Numbered from the stretch's first letter, positions 26,522-35,563 are shown. The stretch: 64,000 nucleotides of DNA from Armatimonadota bacterium (GCA_016869025.1 VGFA01000007.1:32041-96040); one strand, 5' to 3'. Notes: generated by a model from the letters alone, not told the origin. Program-made: numbers and translations.

Positions 26522-27400
26522 TTAGAGCCAATCCGGTGGATTCCCTGCCAGCATGCCCTTTGCTTCTTCCCGAGACCCACGGTAGGGCCCGGGGTGTTCC
26601 ATTTTCAGCGAGGTGACCGCGGCGGCCATCCGGCACGCCTCCTCTGGTGATGAGTCCAGCCGCGAAGCCGCGTACGTGGCAAAGCACGTGTCGCCCCGGC
26701 CGGTGCGGCCGCGCACCACCCGGGGAGTGAACGCGGCCTCAACGAACGTTCCTTCCGCGCAGACGAGGATCCCGCCCGCGTGCGTCAGCACGACCTCCCG
26801 CGGCCCCAGCGCGGCCAGGGCTTCCGCCGCCTTCCGGAGGTCGGTCTGGCCTGTGAGCACTTCGGCCTCCGCGTCGTCGGCCTTCAGGAACGCGACGCCG
26901 GCGAGGTCTGACGCCTTGCCGGGCCAGTCCACGGTGACCAGCGCGTCGCCCTGCCGGACCCGCACGAACCCCTGCACGTCGAGCCCGACCGGCCCGCGCC
27001 CAGCCAGTTCGCCCACGACATCACGGGCAACCTCACCCGCCATCAAGGGAGTGATGATGGTGACGCGCGTGTCCAGGCGAGGGATCTCCCCGGAGGAGAA
27101 TGGACCGGCGAACGCCAGGGGCCGGCAGATCCGCCGGTCCATCTCTTTGCCCGGATAGGTGTTCTCTATGCCGGTGGTCTCTGGAGCCGCTACCGCGTGG
27201 ACGCTTATCCCCTCGCTGCGCAGCTCCTCCAGCAGTCCGAAATCGTCCGGGTGGAGGCGAGTGACGACCGCGACGCTGAAGCCGAGCCGGCGCAGCGCCA
27301 TCGAACCGTAGTAGACCCCGCCCCCGGACGCGATCTCCGTGACCCCACGGAAGATCAACCTGTCCTTGGCGAAGTGCCCTACAAGCGCGACGTCAATCAC
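26522..27400 (-). CDS. PfkB-family carbohydrate/nucleoside kinase
   Basis: 292 residues of the ribokinase superfamily. GGGVYYGSMALRRLGF is the N-terminal substrate glycine pair; GRTGRGDTCFATYAA carries the catalytic Asp and anion hole (here G-R-G-D where G-A-G-D is usual). Shorter than most sugar kinases. It lies between the GYD gene (16 bp upstream) and the NMT1-like importer, so it probably phosphorylates the imported ligand or a derived alcohol. Substrate not assignable. Confidence 0.87.
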   Translation of the reverse strand: MIDVALVGHFAKDRLIFRGVTEIASGGGVYYGSMALRRLGFSVAVVTRLHPDDFGLLEELRSEGISVHAVAAPETTGIENTYPGKEMDRRICRPLAFAGPFSSGEIPRLDTRVTIITPLMAGEVARDVVGELAGRGPVGLDVQGFVRVRQGDALVTVDWPGKASDLAGVAFLKADDAEAEVLTGQTDLRKAAEALAALGPREVVLTHAGGILVCAEGTFVEAAFTPRVVRGRTGRGDTCFATYAASRLDSSPEEACRMAAAVTSLKMEHPGPYRGSREEAKGMLAGNPPDWL

Positions 27401-27416
27401 TACGGCTTCTCAATCT

Positions 27417-27704
27417 CTACGGTTTCATCGAGGCGATGAACGTGTCAATGGGGATCATGGGCAGCGTCTGGATCTTCACGCTGCCCCGCGCGCCCAACTC
27501 GATCGAGACCCGCGCCACGACCTCCGAGCTGGGCGCTTCCAGGATAGTAACGAAGTCGAACGGGCCCAGAACGGCATACTGCGCCAGGATCTTGGCCCCC
27601 CAGGCCTCGACCTCCTTGTTGACCTCCTTGATCCGGGCCGGGTTCTTCCTGATCGTCTCCGCGCCCTCGTCCGTCAGGTTGCTGAGCATCAGATAGGCAC
27701 CCAT
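27417..27704 (-). CDS. GYD-domain protein
   Basis: 95 residues starting at ATG 27704, with CAGGAGGGG 8-16 nt upstream. The sequence YLMLSNLTDEGAETIRKNPARI, the LGPFDFVTILEAPS strand and a short C-terminal helix match the GYD family (ferredoxin-like alpha/beta barrel, function unknown, related to monooxygenase-like small proteins). First gene of the PfkB/ABC cluster and divergent from the Lon-like gene. Confidence 0.85.
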   Translation of the reverse strand: MGAYLMLSNLTDEGAETIRKNPARIKEVNKEVEAWGAKILAQYAVLGPFDFVTILEAPSSEVVARVSIELGARGSVKIQTLPMIPIDTFIASMKP

Positions 27705-27789
27705 CCGCCACCCCTCCTGGTGTTTCGGATTCCCTACACCCACCTCGATTCGATAGGAGAGGGCTGTTTACCCCCCGAATGTTCCCTAC

Positions 27790-30315
27790 ATGCCTACTCC
27801 AGACGATACCCGCAACAGCGATATCCTTGCCAGCCGCAGGGTGCCCGCGGACCAGGTCCGCTGGACGTGCCTGCCGGAGGACCTGCCGTTTGAGACCACA
27901 GCCAATCTCCCCTCCGGGGAGAGTATTGTTGGGCAGGACCGTGCTGTCCGGGCGCTCGATTTCGGTCTGACCGTCTCCCAGCCCGGCTACAACATCTTCG
28001 TGGCCGGACCCGTGGGAACCGGACGGACCACCTATACCCAGAGCCGGGTGCAGCAGGTCGCCGCCGCCCAGGAGGTGCCATCCGACTGGATCTACGTGCA
28101 CAACTTCCAGCATCCCGATCAGCCCATGGCGATCTCACTTCCTCCGGGTGAAGGGTCCCGGTTCCGCCGCGGGGTCGAGCGCCTGGTGGACGAACTCAAG
28201 GATTCGATACGCAAGTTGTTCGCCAGCGAGACGTTCGAAGCCAAGCGCAGCGGGGTCGTCCAGGCCTTCGAGCAGCAGGCGAACACGATCTGGCGCGACC
28301 TGGAGGCGGAGGCGCGGCGCCTGGGCTTCGCGCTCCAGCGTACGCCCGTTGGCATAGTAACGATCCCGATCGCGCCGTCCGGAGAGCCGCTGGCAGACGA
28401 GCAACTGGCCCAACTCACCGCGGCCCACCGCCAGGAGCTTGAGCGCCGGGCGCGGGCGCTGCAGGAGAGCGTGGGCGATGCCACCCGCAAGGTGCGCGGC
28501 ATCGAGCGGGAGGCGAAGGAGGCGGTGCAGGAGCTGGAGCGCTCCGCCGTTCTCTCGGTGGCCAGCCACGCGGTGGAGGCGCTCAAGCAGCACTACGCCG
28601 GCCACGAGCGGATCGTTGGGTGGCTGGACCGCTTCCTTGCCGACGTTGTCGACCGCCACGACGACTTCAAGGACGAGACGGCCCAACAGCCGCAACTCCC
28701 GTTCATGGCCCGGCGGGCAGAGTTCACGCGCTACCAGGTCAACCTCCTTATTGATAACAGCCAGACCCGGGGCGCGCCGGTGGTGCTCGAGCTGAACCCC
28801 ACCTACTACAACCTGTTCGGCAAGGCGGAGTTTCGAGGCGAGTTCGGTGCCATGGTCACCGACTTCACCATGATAAAGCCCGGTGCCATTCACCGCGCCA
28901 ACGGGGGCTACCTGATCGTCCAGGCACGGGATTTGCTGGTGGCGCCGTTCTCGTGGGACGGCCTGAAGCGCATGCTGAAGAGCCGCGAGGTACGCATAGA
29001 GAACATCGCCGAGCAGTACGGGTTGTTCGCTGCCGCGACGCTGCGCCCTGAACCGATCCCTCTGAACGTCAAGGTGATTGTCATCGGCGCCTCCATCATC
29101 CACCATCTGCTGTACCAGCTCGACGACGACTTCCCCAAGTTGTTCAAGATCAAGGCCGACTTCGACGTGGACGTCGAGCGCACCAAGACCGCGATGGTCG
29201 AGTACGCGCAGGCGATCGGGACGATCTGCCGCCGGCAGGGGCTGCTGCCCTTCGACCGCAGCGCCGTGGCCCGCACGCTCGAGCAGAGCGCGCGGATCGC
29301 CGACGACCAGCACCGGCTTTCGATGCGGTTCAACGAGATGGTGGACGTGATCTACGAGGCCGCGGCGTGGGCGAAGACCGAGGGGGCATCGGTGGTGTCG
29401 GCGCCTCACGTCGTGCGCGCGATAGAGGAGCGCATACGGCGCAGCAACCGGATCGAGGAACGCATCCGCGACCTGATCCGCAACGGGCAGATCCTGGTCA
29501 GCGTGGACGGGTCCGCGGTGGGGCAGGTGAACGGGCTGTCGGTCCTGATGCTGGGCGACTACGCCTTTGGCAGGCCGTCGCGGGTGACCGCGCGCACATT
29601 CGTCGGCGGCCGGGGAGTAGTCAACATCGAGCGCGAGACCCAGATGTCCGGCCGCATCCACAGCAAGGGCGTGTTGACGCTGTCGGCCTACCTGGGCGGG
29701 AAGTTTGCCCGGCGGCGTCCGCTTTCCCTCAATGCCTCGATCACATTTGAGCAAACCTATGAGGAGGTCGAGGGGGACTCCGCCTCATCCACCGAGCTGT
29801 ACGCGCTGCTCAGCGACCTGGCCGGGGCGCCGATAGACCAGGGGATTGCCGTCACCGGCTCCGTGAACCAGAAGGGCGAGATCCAGCCGATCGGTGGGGT
29901 CAACGAGAAGATCGAGGGCTTCTACTACGCGTGCAAGACGCTGGGGCTGACCGGCAGGCAGGGCGTGCTGATCCCCCACCAGAACCTGCGCAACCTGATG
30001 CTGAACGACGAGGTGACCGGGGCTGTTCGGGAAGGCAAGTTCGGCATCTGGGCCGTGCGCTCGATTGACGAGGGCATCGAGGTGCTAACCGGGCTGCCCG
30101 CGGGCCAGGCCGACGAAGCGGGGAGCTACCCCGAGGGTACGCTCAACTTCATGGTGGCTCAGCGTCTAGACGAACTGGCGGATCTGCTGCGCCGGTTTGC
30201 GCCCCACCGCGCGGCGCGCGACGAGGCGAGAACCCGCGAGGAAGGTGCGGACAAGGAGGCGCTGCCCGACGCCACCCCGGACGCTCCGGGCACGGACCCG
30301 CCGGAGGCCGGCTAG
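27790..30315 (+). CDS. Lon-related AAA+ protease (LonB/YcbZ-like)
   Basis: 841 residues. The N-terminal ATPase part has GPVGTGRT at 73-80, where the Walker A lysine is replaced by Arg79. A long coiled segment with many Glu/Arg occurs at about 200-260. The C-terminal Lon protease domain has the catalytic Ser664 in EGDSASSTE and Lys707 in GGVNEKIEGF, 43 residues apart as in E. coli Lon. It degrades proteins in the cytoplasm, probably as a hexamer; substrates are unknown. The C-terminal 60 residues are charged and variable. Divergent from the GYD gene, convergent with DinB. Confidence 0.92.
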   Translation: MPTPDDTRNSDILASRRVPADQVRWTCLPEDLPFETTANLPSGESIVGQDRAVRALDFGLTVSQPGYNIFVAGPVGTGRTTYTQSRVQQVAAAQEVPSDWIYVHNFQHPDQPMAISLPPGEGSRFRRGVERLVDELKDSIRKLFASETFEAKRSGVVQAFEQQANTIWRDLEAEARRLGFALQRTPVGIVTIPIAPSGEPLADEQLAQLTAAHRQELERRARALQESVGDATRKVRGIEREAKEAVQELERSAVLSVASHAVEALKQHYAGHERIVGWLDRFLADVVDRHDDFKDETAQQPQLPFMARRAEFTRYQVNLLIDNSQTRGAPVVLELNPTYYNLFGKAEFRGEFGAMVTDFTMIKPGAIHRANGGYLIVQARDLLVAPFSWDGLKRMLKSREVRIENIAEQYGLFAAATLRPEPIPLNVKVIVIGASIIHHLLYQLDDDFPKLFKIKADFDVDVERTKTAMVEYAQAIGTICRRQGLLPFDRSAVARTLEQSARIADDQHRLSMRFNEMVDVIYEAAAWAKTEGASVVSAPHVVRAIEERIRRSNRIEERIRDLIRNGQILVSVDGSAVGQVNGLSVLMLGDYAFGRPSRVTARTFVGGRGVVNIERETQMSGRIHSKGVLTLSAYLGGKFARRRPLSLNASITFEQTYEEVEGDSASSTELYALLSDLAGAPIDQGIAVTGSVNQKGEIQPIGGVNEKIEGFYYACKTLGLTGRQGVLIPHQNLRNLMLNDEVTGAVREGKFGIWAVRSIDEGIEVLTGLPAGQADEAGSYPEGTLNFMVAQRLDELADLLRRFAPHRAARDEARTREEGADKEALPDATPDAPGTDPPEAG

Positions 30316-30415
30316 TCGAGCGTCGGCAGGTCCAGCAGACCGCCGGCTAGTCGAGCGTCGGCAGGTCCAGCAGACCGCCGGCTAGTCGAGCGACGGCAGG
30401 TCCTGCAGGCCGCGC
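30311..30415. repeat. Three-copy 35-bp tandem repeat at convergent stop codons
   Basis: A 35-bp unit beginning GCTAGTCGAGCGTCGGCAGG occurs at 30311-30345 and, identically, at 30346-30380; a third, diverged copy (30381-30415) is the coding 3' end of the DinB gene. The first copy supplies the TAG stop of the Lon-like gene. Copies 1 and 2 look like duplications of the DinB gene end (each would encode LPTLD-stop). Confidence 0.9.
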
Positions 30416-30825
30416 AGGGTCATTATCTGCCCCACGTGATAGCTGTCGTGCGCGATGTAGGGCGCGAGCCGTTCCAGTTTCTTCTCATCGGCGGTGCCGA
30501 TGGCTTCCGAGACCTGCCGGTGGGAGTCCGCGAACCGGCTGCGCGCGGTCTGCCAGGCATCGTCACTGACCTCGGAGGGCTCTTCCCAGTTGCGGCGCTT
30601 GATCTCATCCTCGCCCGGCTTGTCCCCGGCCATTGCGCGCAACGCGTACTCGCGCCAGAAGAGGATGTGGTGGAGGATCTGCCAGATGGAGTGCCGCTGC
30701 GGCGCGCTCTTCCAGGCCGCCTGTTGCGCCGTGAGTCCCTCCAGCGCTTTCCCCCATCCCACGTGATACAGGCCCTCGGTCCAGGCCCTCTGCCACAAAT
30801 CGAAAAGCCACTGCCGGTCGGCCAT
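30382..30825 (-). CDS. DinB-family protein
   Basis: 147 residues, four-helix DinB/DUF664 fold. The metal-binding histidines are visible in YHVGWGKAL (His about 21), QILHHILFW and AHDSYHVGQIMTLRGL. Related proteins are mycothiol- or bacillithiol-dependent S-transferases or of unknown role. Start ATG 30825 has AAAGGAGG upstream; longer in-frame versions would enter the SRP RNA gene. Transcribed 44 bp downstream of the SRP RNA on the same strand. Confidence 0.85.
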   Translation of the reverse strand: MADRQWLFDLWQRAWTEGLYHVGWGKALEGLTAQQAAWKSAPQRHSIWQILHHILFWREYALRAMAGDKPGEDEIKRRNWEEPSEVSDDAWQTARSRFADSHRQVSEAIGTADEKKLERLAPYIAHDSYHVGQIMTLRGLQDLPSLD

Positions 30826-30868
30826 CACATGCCCTCCTTTACCCTCGTCCTGGTCGGCACGATGTAAA

Positions 30869-31138
30869 GGCCGTGCACCCGCCTTCGACAACCATCTCCC
30901 GGGCGGTATCCGCGCCGCCGGCTCCGGCCAGGTTTCCCTGCGGCACACGGGGCGGCTGACGTACCGTTGCTCCCTTCCGGGCCTGGCGGGGTTGGTCAGT
31001 TCCCGTTGCACAGGACCCGGCCCTCCTTGCTGCGCGCGCGGGCCTGGCCCCACGAGATGGCGCCTCTGGGCGGGAGTTCAGCCCCGCTGTAGCGGATTGC
31101 GGGTACAGGGAACCGCTAGCTCCCCACCTAGCACGGCC
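30869..31138 (-). ncRNA. ffs: Signal recognition particle RNA, large bacterial type (~270 nt)
   Basis: The universally conserved SRP helix-8 region appears on the minus strand around 30965-31000: CCAGGCCCGGAAGGGAGCA with the symmetric and GGAA-tetraloop features bound by Ffh. The 5' part (31138-31075) has the Alu-domain sequence GCCGTGCTAGGTGGGGAGC and CCCGCAATCCGCTACAGCGG. The ends pair: GGCCGTGC (31138-31131) with GCACGGCC (30876-30869). Size and Alu domain define the large form seen in Firmicutes, Chloroflexota and Thermus rather than 4.5S RNA. Confidence 0.94.
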
Positions 31139-31144
31139 ACAGGC

Positions 31145-31150
31145 ATCATA
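31145..31150 (-). promoter_or_regulatory. -10 element of the SRP RNA promoter
   Basis: TATGAT on the minus strand ends 7 nt before the inferred 5' end of SRP RNA at 31138, the correct distance for a transcription start. The -35 is weak (GTCCTT at 17 bp). Confidence 0.6.
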
Positions 31151-31321
31151 CCACGATCAGTCGGTGGAAGGACCGTTGCATCGTGCCACAATCGGCCGGT
31201 GCGCGGATGGGCGCCCGCGCCGGCCTGCAGGAGTTCCTCATCCAGCCGCCGAAGTGCGTTCCGCTAGATGGACTTTATATCATCAATCGGAACGCCAGCG
31301 CTACCCTGTAGGAGCACGACA

Positions 31322-32113
31322 GTGTCGAGCGTCAGGGCAGTGACCAGAGCTCTGGACATCCTGGATGCGCTGGCAGAAGGCCCACTCTCGACCGGCGAGA
31401 TCGCGCGCCGCATAGGCCTCCCCAAGACGACCACCCACCGGTTGCTCGCGACGCTTGAGAACCGGGGGTGCGTGTTTCGGCCGCATCCGACTGCCGAACT
31501 CCAGCTCGGACCGCACCTCCTGCACCTGGCCATGCGGGTGCGCGTGGTGACGGACCTGCGCGAGGCCGCCATGCCGGTGATGCGCTGCCTGCGTGACCAG
31601 TTTGGAGAGACGGTGAACCTCAACCTGCTGGTGGGCAACGAGCGCCTCTGCGTAGCCTCAATCGAAGGCATCCACGAAGTGCGCTCTGTCGGAGTGGTGG
31701 GCCAGCGCTCGCCGCTGCACAGCGGGGCCGCGGCGCGCGCCATTCTTGCCTTTCTGCCCGATGAGCGCATTCAGGACTACCTGGCCGAGGTCCCTCTGGT
31801 CAGGATGACCGACAACACAATCACCGACCCGGCCCGGTTGTGGGAGGCCGTGAGAGAGACCCGCCGGCTGGGCTATGTCGTGACCACCGGCGAACGGAAT
31901 CCAGGGGCGACCTCGGTCGGGGCACCCGTGCGGAACGCCTCCGGCGAGGTCATCGGCAGCATCAACATTACAGGGCCGACCACGCGCATGATTGCGTACG
32001 CGGCGGACGCCCTCTCGGGCGCCGTGGTTGGATCTGGGGCGTCGGTTTCGCGCGCCCTGGGGTATGTGCAGTCCTCGAACAAGCGTGCCATTCCAAGAGG
32101 AGGGGGTATGTAG
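31322..32113 (+). CDS. IclR-family transcriptional regulator
   Basis: 263 residues from GTG 31322, chosen because GGAG lies 7 nt upstream; an in-frame ATG at 31268 lacks a site. N-terminal winged helix: ALDILDALAEGPLSTGEIARRIGLPKTTTHRLLATL; C-terminal IclR effector (GAF-like) domain with VGQRSPLHSGAAARAILAFLP. It heads, two bases upstream, a transport/catabolic operon and most likely controls it in response to a small organic acid or its derivative. Divergent from the SRP RNA. Confidence 0.93.
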   Translation: MSSVRAVTRALDILDALAEGPLSTGEIARRIGLPKTTTHRLLATLENRGCVFRPHPTAELQLGPHLLHLAMRVRVVTDLREAAMPVMRCLRDQFGETVNLNLLVGNERLCVASIEGIHEVRSVGVVGQRSPLHSGAAARAILAFLPDERIQDYLAEVPLVRMTDNTITDPARLWEAVRETRRLGYVVTTGERNPGATSVGAPVRNASGEVIGSINITGPTTRMIAYAADALSGAVVGSGASVSRALGYVQSSNKRAIPRGGGM

Positions 32114-32115
32114 CC

Positions 32116-33666
32116 ATGAGTGGATGGCTGCACGTCGTTGTACCCGTGGTTGTCGTGTTGGCCCTCACCGCTGCGCCGTTGTCCCTCACGGCGGCACCCG
32201 TGCTCAAGACGATTCGGGTAGCACTGCCGGCCCACCCTACTCCGCTCGACCCGGGCAACCACCGCTCGCGCATTACCGAGACCATCCTCCGCAACATCGG
32301 CGACGGGCTCTACACGGAGATGCCGGACGGAAAGCTCATCCCTGAGATCGCCGAGTCAACAAGCAGGATCGATCCCGCCACGTGGCAGTTCAAGATCCGC
32401 AGGGGGATTGTCTTCCACAATGGCGACCCGCTCACGGCCGACGACGTGGTGTTCACCTATGTGCGGGCAACGCAGGACGGAGCGATGGAGGGCAGGACGT
32501 CACCGCGCAAGAGCCTGTTCGTCGGCGTCAAGATGGTCCAGAAGATTGACGACTACACCGTACGGTTCCACCGGAGCGTGCCCGTCTCTCAGTATCGGAT
32601 GCAGGTCACCGCGATAAACATGCAGATCATGCCAAAGAGGTACTTCGAGCAGGTCGGCCCGGACGGCTTCGTGAGGAAGCCCGTCGGCGCCGGGCCCTTC
32701 AGGTTCATCGAGGGCGACATCAAGGAGCGCATCGTGCTGGAGCGGTTCGACGAATACTGGGGCGGATCGCCGGAGCTCCCGGGCAGGCCCGGCCCACCTC
32801 CCATTGACAGGGCGATCTTCGAGTTCATCCCGGACCCGGCCTCCCGCGTGGCCGCTATTCGCTCAGGTGCGGTTGACATAATCCAGGCCGTTCCGTCAGA
32901 CATGGTGTCGGTCCTCAGGGCAGACCCAGGAATCAACGTGGCCACCACCAAGGGAACCAACATGCTGTTCCTGGCCCTGAATGTGACCAAGCCTCCGTTT
33001 TCCGACAAGCGCGTGCGCCAGGCGGTCGCCCACGCCATCAACTACCAGTTGATCGTGGACAAGCTGTACGGCGGCATGGGCAACGTGTTGGGCGGCCGGC
33101 CCTTCATGGACGCCAGCGAGGTCGTGGATCCCGCCCTCAAGCCCTACGCCTACTCGCCGGGCAAGGCCAGGTCGTTGCTCAAGGAAGCCGGAGCGTCTGG
33201 TGCCGGCTTCGTCATCGACACCTCGCCGGACAACAGGGATCTCGCCCAGGCCATCGCCCAGATGCTGGATATCGTCGGGCTTCGGGCCGAGGTCCGTATC
33301 TGGGAGCTGGCCGCTCTCAGGCCCCTGGCTCTGCGGGGCGAGCGCACCGCCGTGGTGGACCAATGGGGGAATGCCTCGGGCAATCCCATGTGGGCCTACT
33401 GGACGTGCGGCGCCGAGCAGGCAGCCAACTTCTCACTGTACGTCAGGCCCGAATTCGACAAGCTGATGAATGACGCCCAGAACACGCCAAGCGAGACCCT
33501 TCGGACGGCGCGGTTCCGCCAGGGGTACGCGATGATCCACGACGAGTTGCCGATAGTCACGCTGCTCGTGCCGCAGGTCATCGAGGCGTCGCGCAAGCGC
33601 GTGCTGAACTTCACGCCCCACCGCAACGGGCGCGTGAACCTTCACAGGGTGGACGTGGAGCGCTAG
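32116..33666 (+). CDS. Peptide-type ABC transporter substrate-binding protein
   Basis: 516 residues from ATG 32116 behind AGAGGAGGGGG. Signal peptide 1-29 (VVVPVVVVLALTAAPLSLTAAP). SBP_bac_5 features: HPTPLDPGNH, WQFKIRRGIVFHNGDPLTADDVVF, RKPVGAGPFRFIEGD. Only about 20% resemblance by eye to the binding protein at 10.6 kb, so a different ligand is likely. Two bases follow the IclR stop. Confidence 0.92.
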   Translation: MSGWLHVVVPVVVVLALTAAPLSLTAAPVLKTIRVALPAHPTPLDPGNHRSRITETILRNIGDGLYTEMPDGKLIPEIAESTSRIDPATWQFKIRRGIVFHNGDPLTADDVVFTYVRATQDGAMEGRTSPRKSLFVGVKMVQKIDDYTVRFHRSVPVSQYRMQVTAINMQIMPKRYFEQVGPDGFVRKPVGAGPFRFIEGDIKERIVLERFDEYWGGSPELPGRPGPPPIDRAIFEFIPDPASRVAAIRSGAVDIIQAVPSDMVSVLRADPGINVATTKGTNMLFLALNVTKPPFSDKRVRQAVAHAINYQLIVDKLYGGMGNVLGGRPFMDASEVVDPALKPYAYSPGKARSLLKEAGASGAGFVIDTSPDNRDLAQAIAQMLDIVGLRAEVRIWELAALRPLALRGERTAVVDQWGNASGNPMWAYWTCGAEQAANFSLYVRPEFDKLMNDAQNTPSETLRTARFRQGYAMIHDELPIVTLLVPQVIEASRKRVLNFTPHRNGRVNLHRVDVER

Positions 33667-34680
33667 TTGCCGACGCGATTCATCGTCCGGCGCGCGATCC
33701 ACCTGTTCTTGGTGGCGATCTTCATCATGCTGGCCATCTTCGTGGTCATGCGCTACGCCCCGGGCGACCCTGTGGACCTGATGCTGCGGGGCGGCGAGGG
33801 CGTGACCAAAGAAGACATCGCCGGAATGCGCGCCGAACTCGGACTCGACCAGCCCATACATGCCCAGTTCGTCCGGTACATTCGTGGTTTGATGTCCGGC
33901 GATCTTGGTACGTCCATCGTACTCAAGCGCCCCGTGGCCAGGCTGATCCTGGAGCGTCTGCCCGCCACCGTGGAGATGGCGCTCGGCGCACTGCTCTTCT
34001 CACTCGCCGTGGGCATCCCGATAGGTGTCATAGCCGCGGCCAGGCAGCACTCAGCGATAGACAGGGTCAGCATGGGGCTCAGCTTTCTCGGCATCTCAAC
34101 GCCGGGGTTCTGGCTGGCGATCATCCTGATCATGGTCTTCAGCGTGCACCTGAAGGTGCTGCCCAGCATCGGTCGCATCGCGTACGAGATGCAACCCACC
34201 CGCCTCACGGGACTGCTGGTCGTGGACTCGGTGTTGACGCTGAATGCCCCGGCCTTGCTGAGTGCCCTGTCCCACCTGATTCTGCCGTCCGTCACGCTGG
34301 GAGCCCACTACAGCGCGATCATCGCCCGGGTCCTGCGTTCCAGCATGGTGGAGGTGCTGGGACAGGACTACATCCGTGTCGCCAACAGCAAGGGGTTGAC
34401 CGAGAGCAGGGTGCTCCGCCACCACGCTCTGCGCAACGCGCTGCTGCCCACGGTCACCGTGGCGGGCCTGGAAGCCGGGGCGCTCCTCAGCGGCAATGTC
34501 ATCATTGAAACCGTTTTTGCCTGGCCCGGCATCGGCCTGCTCATCGTCAACGGCATCTTCGCGCGTGACTACCCGGTGGTCCAGAGCGGGGTCATCTTCT
34601 ATGCCCTGCTGTTCGTTGGGATCAACTTCCTGATTGACGTCGCCTACTCCATGCTCGACCCGCGTATCCGGTGGGGGTGA
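33667..34680 (+). CDS. ABC transporter permease, DppB-type
   Basis: 337 residues starting with TTG directly after the binding-protein stop; GTGGAG lies 8-13 nt upstream. Contains MRYAPGDPVDLMLRGG, the DppB loop, ISTPGFWLAIILIMVFSV and the EAA loop VANSKGLTESRVLRHHALRNALLPT. Six membrane segments. Pairs with the DppC-type permease downstream. Confidence 0.92.
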   Translation: MPTRFIVRRAIHLFLVAIFIMLAIFVVMRYAPGDPVDLMLRGGEGVTKEDIAGMRAELGLDQPIHAQFVRYIRGLMSGDLGTSIVLKRPVARLILERLPATVEMALGALLFSLAVGIPIGVIAAARQHSAIDRVSMGLSFLGISTPGFWLAIILIMVFSVHLKVLPSIGRIAYEMQPTRLTGLLVVDSVLTLNAPALLSALSHLILPSVTLGAHYSAIIARVLRSSMVEVLGQDYIRVANSKGLTESRVLRHHALRNALLPTVTVAGLEAGALLSGNVIIETVFAWPGIGLLIVNGIFARDYPVVQSGVIFYALLFVGINFLIDVAYSMLDPRIRWG

Positions 34681-34684
34681 CGCG

Positions 34685-35533
34685 GTGAAGAGCCCGCTTT
34701 GGAAACTGCTGCGTCATCCATCCGCGGTCGCCGGCGCGGTCTTCGTGCTTGCCTACCTGCTCGTGGCCGTGTTTGCCCCGCTCCTCGCGCCCGAGGATCC
34801 AGCGCGTGGGGACCTCATGTTGCGGCTGAAGCCCCCGGCCTGGAGCCCCGGCGCCGAGCCAGGGCATCTGCTTGGCACCGACGAGTTGGGCCGCGACATG
34901 CTCTCCCGCCTGGTCTACGGCGCCAGGGTCTCCCTGGGGGTTGGTTTTGCAACGGTAGGGCTCACATCTGCCGTGGGGCTGTTTCTCGGTCTAGTGGCCG
35001 GATTCAGCCGGGGCTGGTTCGATGACCTTATCTCCCGCTTTGCCGACTGGCTGCAGGCGTTCCCCCTGCTGGTCTTCGCCATCCTGATGATGGGGGTCCT
35101 CGGGCCGGGCATCGGCAACCTGATACTCGTCCTCAGCGTGAAGGGATGGGTGAGCAAGTTCCGGGTGATTCGAGGCCAGGTCCTGACCGAGCGCGAGAAG
35201 GCCTATGTGGAGGCGGCCTGGGCCATCGGCAGGAGGCCCCTGGCCATCATGATCAGAGAGATCGCGCCCAACGTCGTCCACACGCTCCTGGTGCTGGCCA
35301 CGATTCACATGGGCACCGTCATCCTCTCCGAGGCCAGTCTCAGCTACCTGGGCTTCGGCGCCAGCCCGCGCGTGCCCGCGTGGGGCTCCATGATCGCAAG
35401 CGGCCGCACCTTCATGTCGGTGGCGTGGTGGCTGCCGACCCTGCCGGGCGTGGCCATTCTTGTGCTCGTGCTCAGTCTGAACCTGCTTGGAGAGGGGCTG
35501 CGGGACGTGCTCGACCCCCGGCTTCGGAAATGA
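34685..35533 (+). CDS. ABC transporter permease, DppC-type
   Basis: 282 residues from GTG 34685, four bases after the previous stop. Signature GHLLGTDELGRDMLSRLVYGARVSL, EAA loop EAAWAIGRRPLAIMIREIAPN. No DppD/DppF ATPase follows; the operon proceeds to catabolic genes, so this permease pair must borrow an ATPase, for example from 14.1-16.0 kb. Confidence 0.92.
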   Translation: MKSPLWKLLRHPSAVAGAVFVLAYLLVAVFAPLLAPEDPARGDLMLRLKPPAWSPGAEPGHLLGTDELGRDMLSRLVYGARVSLGVGFATVGLTSAVGLFLGLVAGFSRGWFDDLISRFADWLQAFPLLVFAILMMGVLGPGIGNLILVLSVKGWVSKFRVIRGQVLTEREKAYVEAAWAIGRRPLAIMIREIAPNVVHTLLVLATIHMGTVILSEASLSYLGFGASPRVPAWGSMIASGRTFMSVAWWLPTLPGVAILVLVLSLNLLGEGLRDVLDPRLRK

Positions 35534-35563
35534 CGGCCTTGAGCACTTGAGGGGAGGACCAGC

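Noticed and set aside
28135..29754. 539-codon open frame on the minus strand opposite the Lon-like gene
   Set aside because: It is the antisense shadow of a clear protease gene, has Arg/His/Gly-rich composition and no recognisable motif; long antisense frames are common at this GC content.
30826..31053. N-terminal extension of the DinB gene
   Set aside because: It would translate the SRP RNA gene; ATG 30825 has a strong ribosome binding site.
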